DNA of 64,000 nt, taken from contig NZ_SMLB01000019.1 of NCBI RefSeq assembly GCF_004349105.1, positions 36,853 to 100,852 on the forward strand, given 5' to 3'. The translations under genes were made by a program, and so were the position numbers. Each line of letters starts with the position of its first letter. Position 1 is the stretch's first letter. The notes under the pieces were generated by a model. The model saw nothing but the letters and a program-made list of their open reading frames with translations. It did not search any database and was not told where the DNA came from. Of the stretch, positions 20,872-27,211 are shown in pieces. Source of the DNA: Jiangella aurantiaca. Lineage in GTDB: Bacteria; Actinomycetota; Actinomycetes; Jiangellales; Jiangellaceae.

Positions 20872-22377
20872 ATGCAGGGCTACCTGGCCGGCCAACGCGA
20901 CGCCATGATGGGCAGCATGGCAGAGCTGAGCCGGTCGAGAAACTTGCTCGGCGGGATGCGGGTCCGCATCCTCGCTGCGGTCATCGTGCTGCTTGCCGGG
21001 TCGTCAGTCGTCTCCATCCTGCTTCTGCGCGGCGCACTGCTGGAACGCCTCGATGAGGAGATCGAGGGCAACATGCACCGTGAGACGGATGAGTTCCGGA
21101 CCGCGGCGGAACGTCTGCTTCCACCGGATCGGGCGCCGACCGAAGCCGATCTGACCGCGGTGTACGACGCGTACTTCGCACGCGAGGTGCCCGACGAGGG
21201 CGAGACGCTGATCTCGTTCATCGGCCCTGACATCTACATCACCGAGAGTGCGGCCAACGCCGTACCGGCGAGTGAGCTCGGCGATGCCATCCGATTCTGG
21301 TTGAGTCTCGACGAGGACACCGAGGACGAGATCGACACGAGCGGAGGTACGGCCCGGTTCATCGCGCTACCGCTGCGCGAAGGTAGCACCGACGGACTGT
21401 TCGTGATCGCCAACTTCCCGGCCGGTGAACAGCAGGAACTCACCGCCGCCATCGGCGCCCAGGCCTTGATCCACTTCGGGACGATAGTGCTGGCCTCGGT
21501 TGTCGGATGGTTCCTGGCGGGGCGCGTGTTGCGACCACTGAACACGCTCGCCGACACGGCTCGGGTGATCTCCGAGACCGACCTGACGCGGCGTATCCCA
21601 GGACGCGGCGACGACGAGGCGTCCCGGATCGCCACCGCGTTCAATGACATGCTGGCCCGGCTGGAGCGGGCGTTCGCCACGCAACGTGACTTCCTCGACG
21701 AGGTCAGCCACGAGCTACGGGCACCGCTGACCGTCATTCGCGGTCATGTCGAGCTGCTCGACCTGGAAGATGACCCGCAGGAGCGAGCCTCGACCACGCT
21801 GCTCATCACGAACGAGATCGACCGCATGAACCGGATGGTGGAGGATCTGCTCACGCTGGCCAGGGCGGAGCGGCCCGACTTCCTGACGCCAGAACCGGTC
21901 GACCTGGAGATGTGGACCCACGACATGTTTCGCAAAGCGTCGATGCTCTGCTCCAGGACGTGGGAGCTCGAAGCGTGCGCCTCGGGAGTGCTTTGGGCGG
22001 ACAGCCAACGGCTCACGCAGGCGATCATGCAACTGGCGGAGAACGCCTGCCAGCACACCGAGGCCACGGCGACGGTCCGCATCGGGTCCGAGGTCGATGG
22101 AGGCTTTGTTCGCCTGTGGGTTCACGACGATGGTCCCGGTGTAGCGGCCGAGGACGCGGAGCGCATCTTCGAGCGCTTCGTCAGGTCCTCCGGTCGTCGG
22201 ACCGGCAGCGGGCTGGGCCTGTCGATCGTAGCCGCGATAGCCGAGGCCCACGGCGGATATGCCCGGCTGAATCCTCACGCCGGACCCGGCGCTCTGTTCG
22301 AGATATTCATCTCGAGGAATCTCGTACGCGAGCACACCAAGGTGAGTTCGACGGCTTCCGCGCTGCGAGTGGATTGA
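20872..22377 (+). CDS. Membrane sensor histidine kinase (HAMP, HisKA, HATPase_c)
   Basis: The 501-residue protein has a first transmembrane segment near residues 30-55, an extracytoplasmic acidic sensor domain of about 130 residues, a second membrane segment near 200-222, and HAMP to about 275. The HisKA motif DEVSHELRAPLTVIRGH carries phospho-acceptor His280. The ATPase domain shows an N-box (ENACQH), G1 (DDGPG), an F-box and G2 (GSGLGLSI). The ATG at 20872 has a poor Shine-Dalgarno, so ATG codons at 20905 or 20908 are possible starts. The gene is divergent from the OmpR-type regulator and convergent with a single-domain receiver, which together look like one signalling set. The ligand is unknown. 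Confidence 0.92.
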   Translation: MQGYLAGQRDAMMGSMAELSRSRNLLGGMRVRILAAVIVLLAGSSVVSILLLRGALLERLDEEIEGNMHRETDEFRTAAERLLPPDRAPTEADLTAVYDAYFAREVPDEGETLISFIGPDIYITESAANAVPASELGDAIRFWLSLDEDTEDEIDTSGGTARFIALPLREGSTDGLFVIANFPAGEQQELTAAIGAQALIHFGTIVLASVVGWFLAGRVLRPLNTLADTARVISETDLTRRIPGRGDDEASRIATAFNDMLARLERAFATQRDFLDEVSHELRAPLTVIRGHVELLDLEDDPQERASTTLLITNEIDRMNRMVEDLLTLARAERPDFLTPEPVDLEMWTHDMFRKASMLCSRTWELEACASGVLWADSQRLTQAIMQLAENACQHTEATATVRIGSEVDGGFVRLWVHDDGPGVAAEDAERIFERFVRSSGRRTGSGLGLSIVAAIAEAHGGYARLNPHAGPGALFEIFISRNLVREHTKVSSTASALRVD

Positions 22378-22383
22378 CGGGAG

Positions 22384-22737
22384 TCAGAGGGCGGCATCGA
22401 CCATGGCGAACAGGTCGGCGAGAGGGAATGGCTTGGTCAGGTAGGCCCTGACGCCCAAGCCCTCGGCTATGGTTCGGTCCACGGGGTCACTTCGGGACGT
22501 GATGATGATGACCGGAGTCTGATCGCCGCGCTCCTTGAGTTGTCGCAGCACGTCGAGACCGTCGATGTCGGGCAGCCCGAGATCGAGTAGCTGGAGATCC
22601 ACACCCGTCCTGTCGATGCGATCCAGCGCCGCCTTCCCGGTCTGGACCCATTCGACGTCGTGGCCATGCCGAACGAGGGCCTTCTGGATGAAAGACGCAA
22701 TCAGCGGATCATCCTCCACGATGAGTACCGTTGCCAC
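22384..22737 (-). CDS. Single-domain (CheY-like) response regulator
   Basis: The 117-residue protein is a receiver domain only: EDD acidic pocket at 8-10, Asp52 in LLDLGLPDIDG, Thr/Ser in IIITSRS, Lys in YLTKPFP. It stops after the last helix with no output domain. GTG at 22737 is preceded by GGGGAG, while a much longer open frame upstream only shadows folE. Its N-terminus closely resembles that of the OmpR-type regulator (VLIVEDDPLIASFI versus ILITEDDPLVGSFI), suggesting duplication. It ends 6 bp from the kinase stop, tail to tail. It may act as a phosphate sink or protein-interaction switch for that kinase; this is inferred from position only. Confidence 0.88.
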   Translation of the reverse strand: MATVLIVEDDPLIASFIQKALVRHGHDVEWVQTGKAALDRIDRTGVDLQLLDLGLPDIDGLDVLRQLKERGDQTPVIIITSRSDPVDRTIAEGLGVRAYLTKPFPLADLFAMVDAAL

Positions 22738-22846
22738 CCGTTCTCCCCTGACGCACCGGCGGAAAAGGCCTGACAGGACGATGCCCGACAACCCTATGCC
22801 GCTCGTTGCCCCGAGCCAACCGCTTCCTGGTGAGCGCAGCAGCGTC

Positions 22847-22886
22847 CTGGCGCAGCAGGGTTCGAACCTGCGACCTGGTTTGTAAG
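22847..22886 (-). pseudogene. tRNA 3'-half remnant (Val-TAC-like)
   Basis: On the minus strand this reads as an anticodon loop CTTACAA, the 3' anticodon-stem strand ACCAG, a short variable region, a perfect T arm (GCAGG-TTCGAAC-CCTGC) and an acceptor-like TGCGCCA. The 5' half is absent: upstream bases form neither a D arm nor a CTGGT partner. If the loop is read normally the anticodon is TAC (Val). Such 3' halves are typical of attachment-site duplications left by tRNA-targeting integrases, or of partial deletion. Confidence 0.6.
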
Positions 22887-22907
22887 GCTGCGCGACACAG
22901 CGCGAGC

Positions 22908-23549
22908 TCAGGACGTGCCGATGGCGAGCGACATGAACTCGCGCCGTGATCGCTCGTCGCTGCGCAGGCGGCCCATCAGTGCGGAGGTGACCGTCCGCGA
23001 GCCGGTGGCCGCCACGCCGCGCAGGGACATGCACTGGTGCTCGGCTTGGATGACGACGCCGACCCCCCTGGAGCCGAGGTGGTCCTGGAGCCAGCCGGCG
23101 ACCTGCTGTGTCAACCGCTCCTGGACTTGCAGGTCGCGGGCGAACAACTCGACCACGCGGGCCAGTTTCGAGAGCCCGAGGATCCGCTCGCCCGGCAGGT
23201 ACCCGACGTGGGCGACACCGTGGAAGGGAAGCAGGTGGTGCTCGCACAGCGAGTGGACCGGGATGTCTCGGGCCAGCACGAGCTCGTCGTACCCCTCGTG
23301 GTTGGGGAAGGTCGTCAGCTCGAAGTCGCGCGGCGTCAGCAGCTCGGCGTAGGCCTCGGCGACGCGTCGGGGCGTGTCGGCCAGGTGCGGGTCGGTCGTG
23401 TCCTTGCCGAACGCGGCCAGCAGGTCGGCGACCGCGCGTGCGGCCGCGCCCAGATCCGGCTCGCCTCGACCATGAACCACTCGGAGCCTGGCCGGCACGG
23501 CCGCGAGAGGCGCCGGCATCGCGGCCAATTCCGAGTCCGGTGCGCTCAC
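22908..23549 (-). CDS. folE: GTP cyclohydrolase I
   Basis: This enzyme converts GTP to 7,8-dihydroneopterin triphosphate, the first step of the folate/pterin pathway. The 213-residue product carries the hallmark motifs CEHHLLPF (zinc and catalytic residues), GLSKLARVVELFARDLQVQE and QAEHQCMSLRG, near the usual family length. GTG at 23549 overlaps the TGA of the upstream DoxX-like gene by 4 bp, implying translational coupling; the longer frame upstream is a shadow. Since actinomycetes normally keep folE in a folate locus, this copy in a small regulated unit may be a second, conditional one. That is inference. Confidence 0.95.
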   Translation of the reverse strand: MSAPDSELAAMPAPLAAVPARLRVVHGRGEPDLGAAARAVADLLAAFGKDTTDPHLADTPRRVAEAYAELLTPRDFELTTFPNHEGYDELVLARDIPVHSLCEHHLLPFHGVAHVGYLPGERILGLSKLARVVELFARDLQVQERLTQQVAGWLQDHLGSRGVGVVIQAEHQCMSLRGVAATGSRTVTSALMGRLRSDERSRREFMSLAIGTS

Positions 23550-23980
23550 CGGGCCTCTCCGGCGGCTCGGTCCGCGCTGACCGCGAGGCGAAAGAGCGCC
23601 ACGGCTGCGATGAGCAGGCCGAAGTCGCGCAACGCGATGTCGTAGTACCCGGGAATGGTGAGCAGGTTGACGATGATGCCGGCCAGCCAGGCCGCCACCA
23701 GCAGTCCGCCCCACCGAGGGGCGAGCGCGACGACGACACCGGCGACGATCTCGATCGCTCCGACGGCATACATCGCCTGCTGGGCGGTTCCGGGAACGAT
23801 GTCGTCGATCCAAGGCGAGAGGTAGATCGGCCAGTCGACCAGCACGTTGGCGAACTTGTCCAGCCCGAAGACGATCGGCGCCACGGCGAACACCGTGCGC
23901 AGCAGCATGAACGCCTGCCAGGACGGGTCACCCAAGCCACGAGCGACGGCGGAATCGCGCGACACGGATGCAGGAGACAT
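23546..23980 (-). CDS. DoxX-like integral membrane protein
   Basis: The 144-residue protein has four predicted membrane segments (about 25-45, 65-90, 90-110 and 115-135) and the DoxX-family layout with an R..fa..fi..G..K.. start (LLRTVFAVAPIVFGLDKFAN) and a PG-containing loop. An AAAGGCGG Shine-Dalgarno precedes the ATG. It is the first gene of a two-gene unit with folE and is divergent from an HTH regulator. DoxX proteins are small membrane proteins linked to redox or thiol stress; the precise role here is unknown. Confidence 0.82.
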   Translation of the reverse strand: MSPASVSRDSAVARGLGDPSWQAFMLLRTVFAVAPIVFGLDKFANVLVDWPIYLSPWIDDIVPGTAQQAMYAVGAIEIVAGVVVALAPRWGGLLVAAWLAGIIVNLLTIPGYYDIALRDFGLLIAAVALFRLAVSADRAAGEAR

Positions 23981-23992
23981 GGTGGGCCGCCT

Positions 23993-24063
23993 TTCTAAAA
24001 GAAGAAGATATTGCTATTAGAGATCCGTCCACACTCTTCCGTCAAGACCTGTGTGTTTTAGAA
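23993..24063. promoter_or_regulatory. Operator-like repeats between doxX-folE and its regulator
   Basis: The AT-rich spacer holds TTCTAAAA (23993-24000) and its exact inverse TTTTAGAA (24056-24063), plus a third related half-site CTATTAGAGA (24014-24023). TCTAAAAG and CTATTAGA form a near-perfect inverted repeat over the presumed leftward -10. The last half-site touches the regulator's ATG. This fits autoregulation and shared repression by the divergent HTH protein. Confidence 0.55.
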
Positions 24064-24743
24064 TGTCCGACATGGACGAGCGGTCGACCTCCGAGCGGAT
24101 CGCCGCGGCGGTGACCGCCCTCGACGACCCGGTCCGCCGCGCGCTGCTCGAGCTGGTGTCACGCAGCCCCGAGCTGGTGAGCCGCGACCAAGCCGCCGCG
24201 GCCATGCGGCTCCCCCGCAGCACCGTCGCGTTCCACCTCGACCGGCTCGCCGACGCGGGCCTCGTGGAGGTGGAGTACCAGCGCCTCAGCGGGAAGACCG
24301 GGCCTGGCGCTGGACGACCGGCCAAGCTCTACCGGCGTGCCGAGGGCGAGGTCGCGGTGAGCGTTCCGGAACGGCATTACGAGCTGGCCGCCGAGCTGCT
24401 GGCGGCCGCGGTCGAGCAGGCCGGTCGCAGCGGCGAACCGGTGTCCGCCGCGCTCGCCCGGCTCGCGGCCGAGACCGGCCGGGCCATGGGCGAGGTGGCC
24501 GGCTCGCTCGAGCAGGCGCTGGAGGACAATGGCTTCGAACCGCGCACGGAGGCCGACGGCGGCATCGTGCTCGGCAACTGCCCGTTCCACCGGCTCGCCC
24601 GGCGGCACACCGAGATTGTGTGCGCCATGAACCTCGACCTGCTGCGTGGAGTCGCCCACGGCGCCGGAGACACCGACCACGTCATGCTGCTCGACCCCGG
24701 CGCCGGGCGCTGCTGCGTACGGGCTGGTGTCCGGTCAGGTTGA
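24063..24743 (+). CDS. HTH transcriptional regulator with C-terminal Cys cluster
   Basis: The N-terminal winged helix (about 10-85) has DDPVRRALLELV and an LPRSTVAFHLDRLADAGLVEVE recognition region, as in ArsR/HTH_20 proteins. The C-terminal part (about 105-226) carries NCPFHRLA, EIVCAMN and GRCCVRAG, a Cys/His arrangement like that of SufR-type regulators that sense metal or Fe-S status. ATG at 24063 lies inside an operator half-site, so the transcript may be nearly leaderless; an upstream GTG at 24051 is less likely. It is divergent from doxX-folE and is their obvious candidate regulator. Confidence 0.85.
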   Translation: MSDMDERSTSERIAAAVTALDDPVRRALLELVSRSPELVSRDQAAAAMRLPRSTVAFHLDRLADAGLVEVEYQRLSGKTGPGAGRPAKLYRRAEGEVAVSVPERHYELAAELLAAAVEQAGRSGEPVSAALARLAAETGRAMGEVAGSLEQALEDNGFEPRTEADGGIVLGNCPFHRLARRHTEIVCAMNLDLLRGVAHGAGDTDHVMLLDPGAGRCCVRAGVRSG

Positions 24744-24898
24744 AGGCTCGTCCGGCGCCCCTCAGGAGCACTGAGATCACAGCAGGTGCCTCCAGTTCAC
24801 GCCGCGAAGGATGCCACGCGACCATCGCATCAGTGGCGGCCAGGCGGGCGAGGAGAAGCGGGGTCGGCAGCCGGGCGGCAGGTCTCGAGCCGCCAGCA

Positions 24899-26641
24899 CT
24901 ACCCCGAGCCGTGACCGATGGGGAACCCACCCACAGGCACCGGAAGCCGGCCGGTCGCGGGGCGGTCGCCGAGGAGCACCGTCGCGATGCCCGTGTAGAC
25001 CTCGGGCGATCCCACCCGGTTGACGTTCTGCGCGTAGGTCGCCAGCCTGGCGTTCGCCGTGTCCAGGCCGGCCAGGTCGTAGGGCAGTCCGAGGGAGACC
25101 GCGACGGTCGGGGTGCCGGTGGCCGCGACGTCGTTCAGCAGCTGCGCCTGGGCGGCGTTGGGCGCCCCTGAGGTGAAGGTCGTCACCACGGCGACGTCGT
25201 GGTCGGCGGCCAGTGCCACTGCCTGCGCCCGCACGGCGGCAGACGGTGACTGGGGTGTCGTCAGCGGGGTGACCGCCGTAGCGCCGAGTGCCGTCAGCTC
25301 GCCGGCCACTCGGTTGGCGTCCCGTCCGGCGACCAGGATGCGCGCGTCGCGTTCGACGGGCAGTGCGACGCCGTCGTCGTCTAGCAGCGTCATGCTGTCG
25401 ACCGCCTGGTCGAGGCCCTGCTGGTGCGCCTCCGGAGTGCCGACGACGGTCAGCGCGTGCTGCGGGTCGGCGTAGCGGTTGCCCCACAGACCCATCTCGC
25501 ACTTGGTCCGCACCACCCGGGTCGCCGACTCCCGCACCCGGGCGGCGGAGAGCTGACGCGAGTCGAGCGCCTCCACGAGGAAATCGGACACCGGCCGGGC
25601 GTCACCCTGCACCATGACGATGTCGGCTCCGGCCTCGATGGCCATTGCGGCGGCCTCGTGGAGACCCCAGGTGTCCCTGATGGCGTCCATGGCCATGGAG
25701 TCGGTGACGACGACGCCGTCGAAGCCCAGCTCCCCGCGCAGCAGGCCGGTGAGCACCTTAGGCGACAGCGTCGCCGGGAGATCCGGGTCGACGGCCTCGA
25801 CGACGACGTGCGCCGTCATCGCGCCCTTGCTGCCGGCGTCGAATGCCGACCGGAACGGCGTCAGGTGCCGATCGAGCGTGGCGCCCTCGTATTCGACCGT
25901 CGGCAGCCCGGTGTGCGAGTCGACGCTGGTGTCGCCGTGGCCGGGGAAGTGTTTGGCGGCGGAGAGCACACCGGCCTCCTGCAGCGCCACCGCGTAGGCC
26001 GCGGTATGTGGGGCGACGGCGGTGTCGTCCGCGCCGAAGCTCCGCACCCCGATGACAGGGTTCTCCGGGTTGGTGTTGAGGTCGGCGACCGGGCCGAAGC
26101 TCCAGTTGATCCCGATCGCCTCCGCCTCGGTTCCGGCGACCCGCGCGGCCGCCGAGGTGGCCGCCGGGTCCCGGGTCGCGCCCAGCCCCATCGGAAACGG
26201 GTGCCCGGCCGCGACCGGGATCTGCTGGACCGTGCCGTTCTCCAGGTCCATGCCGATGAACAGGGGCACGCCGGACCGGGACTCCTGCGCCCAGGCCTGC
26301 ATCCGGTTGTGGAAGACCGCGGCGCCGTCGGGCGTGCGGGGCACGCTGTTCTGCGTGATGAAGGAGCCGATGCCGTAGTCCTGGATCTGCGCGCGGGCCG
26401 CCTCGTCCGGCAGCGCACCGGACCGGGCGGGCTGACCCATGAGCAGTTGCCCGATGCGTTCGCGCGGCGTCATCCGGGCGACGAGCGACGCCGCGACACC
26501 TCGGCAGGCGTTCGGCGGCACCAGCGTGGGGTCGGGCTCGGCCTGGGCGGGCATGCTTGGTGCTGCCAGCGCGAGCCCGCAGGTCAGAGCGGCAGCCACC
26601 GCTGCCGCCGTGCTCCGGCGAAGGCGTCGGACGCGCGACAT
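24899..26641 (-). CDS. Secreted glycoside hydrolase family 3, NagZ-like beta-N-acetylhexosaminidase
   Basis: A 580-residue protein with a Sec signal peptide (RRLRRSTAAAVAAALTCGLALA, cleavage near AQA-EP). The GH3 catalytic domain (about 45-385) carries KHFPGHGDTSVDSHTGLP, the NagZ hallmark with its catalytic His loop, and TDSMAMDAI with the nucleophile Asp. A GH3 C-terminal domain (about 410-580) follows. It should release N-acetylglucosamine from peptidoglycan or chitin fragments outside the cell. The ATG at 26641 overlaps the stop of a short leader ORF (TGATG); the longer frame running through the tRNA is not real. It converges with the HTH regulator gene. Confidence 0.92.
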   Translation of the reverse strand: MSRVRRLRRSTAAAVAAALTCGLALAAPSMPAQAEPDPTLVPPNACRGVAASLVARMTPRERIGQLLMGQPARSGALPDEAARAQIQDYGIGSFITQNSVPRTPDGAAVFHNRMQAWAQESRSGVPLFIGMDLENGTVQQIPVAAGHPFPMGLGATRDPAATSAAARVAGTEAEAIGINWSFGPVADLNTNPENPVIGVRSFGADDTAVAPHTAAYAVALQEAGVLSAAKHFPGHGDTSVDSHTGLPTVEYEGATLDRHLTPFRSAFDAGSKGAMTAHVVVEAVDPDLPATLSPKVLTGLLRGELGFDGVVVTDSMAMDAIRDTWGLHEAAAMAIEAGADIVMVQGDARPVSDFLVEALDSRQLSAARVRESATRVVRTKCEMGLWGNRYADPQHALTVVGTPEAHQQGLDQAVDSMTLLDDDGVALPVERDARILVAGRDANRVAGELTALGATAVTPLTTPQSPSAAVRAQAVALAADHDVAVVTTFTSGAPNAAQAQLLNDVAATGTPTVAVSLGLPYDLAGLDTANARLATYAQNVNRVGSPEVYTGIATVLLGDRPATGRLPVPVGGFPIGHGSG

Positions 26642-26724
26642 CAGAAGCTCAGCCCGACGACGGCGGCGATTCCCACGGCCAATCGGGAGCGGACGGATCG
26701 ACGGGTGCGGACGGCACGTCCCAT
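26641..26724 (-). CDS. Small 27-codon leader ORF coupled to the GH3 gene
   Basis: ATG at 26724 has GAAAGG 8 nt upstream and encodes MGRAVRTRRSVRSRLAVGI plus a short hydrophobic end, stopping at a TGA that shares bases with the GH3 ATG (TGATG). The GH3 start itself has only a weak Shine-Dalgarno, so reinitiation after the leader would explain its translation. The peptide, basic then hydrophobic, could be a small membrane peptide or merely a ribosome loader. Confidence 0.4.
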   Translation of the reverse strand: MGRAVRTRRSVRSRLAVGIAAVVGLSF

Positions 26725-26997
26725 GGCGCATACCTTTCGCCAATTGATCTAGCCAACGGTCCCCCAACGTCCGATACGCGCCCTGGGGTGTCAAGCGTGG
26801 GCGTTCCTCCCCTCCGCGTTCCTCCGCTCCGCGTTTCCCCCTCCCCTGCGTGCCGGGCGCCGAGTTCGGCGGAGATCGTCCGGGCGGTGGCGAGGACGCG
26901 CGCCGATGGCGTACCCGGTCCGGCGGTAGTCGTCGGCGGCGCGGCGCAGGCCACTGGCGTCGTCGATGGTCCGATGGGTGATGGCCCGGCAGAGGGG
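26725..26997. other. Non-coding spacer between GH3 leader and tRNA-Lys
   Basis: This spacer holds no supportable gene. Around 26800-26850 it has a pyrimidine-rich run with GCGTTCCTCC repeated in tandem and a related GCTCCGCGTTT. The GH3 promoter should lie near 26735-26780. Confidence 0.4.
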
Positions 26998-27070
26998 TGG
27001 GCCCCCAGGGGATCGAACCCTGAACCCGCGGATTAAAAGTCCGCTGCTCTGCCAATTGAGCTAGAGGCCC
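26998..27070 (-). tRNA. tRNA-Lys (anticodon TTT)
   Basis: The minus strand folds as a complete cloverleaf: acceptor GGGCCTC/GGGGCCC with one G-U pair, D arm GCTC...GAGC, anticodon stem GCGGA/TCCGC around CTTTTAA, and T arm CAGGG-TTCGATC-CCCTG. The discriminator base is A and CCA is not encoded. The TTT anticodon gives Lys. Confidence 0.96.
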
Positions 27071-27147
27071 CGCGGACAGGCTACCCAGTCCCGACGCCGA
27101 CCGCCGACCGCCTGCCACTCCGATCGGCTACACCTGCGCCAATGCTC

Positions 27148-27176
27148 TTGACGGCCGGGTCACGGGGAGTTCATAT
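27148..27176 (+). promoter_or_regulatory. Possible sigma-70-type promoter of the GH92 gene
   Basis: TTGACG (27148-27153) and TCATAT (27171-27176) are separated by 17 bp, 35 bp upstream of the GH92 start. The -10 match is weak. Confidence 0.3.
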
Positions 27177-27211
27177 CGTCGCTACGGATCGGTCACCTCG
27201 GGACAGGCAGA

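Noticed and set aside
22384..23940. A 518-codon minus-strand fusion of folE-region sequence with a receiver domain
   Set aside because: The upstream part is an out-of-frame reading of folE, and a GTG with GGGGAG at 22737 begins a proper single-domain receiver.
26800..26860. Pyrimidine-rich tandem-like repeats as a possible mobile or regulatory element
   Set aside because: They are only a few short copies with no inverted ends and no relation to a gene start; low-complexity drift is enough.
24899..27118. A 739-codon version of the GH3 gene with an N-terminal extension
   Set aside because: The extension crosses the tRNA-Lys gene and precedes a normal signal peptide, so ATG 26641 is the start.
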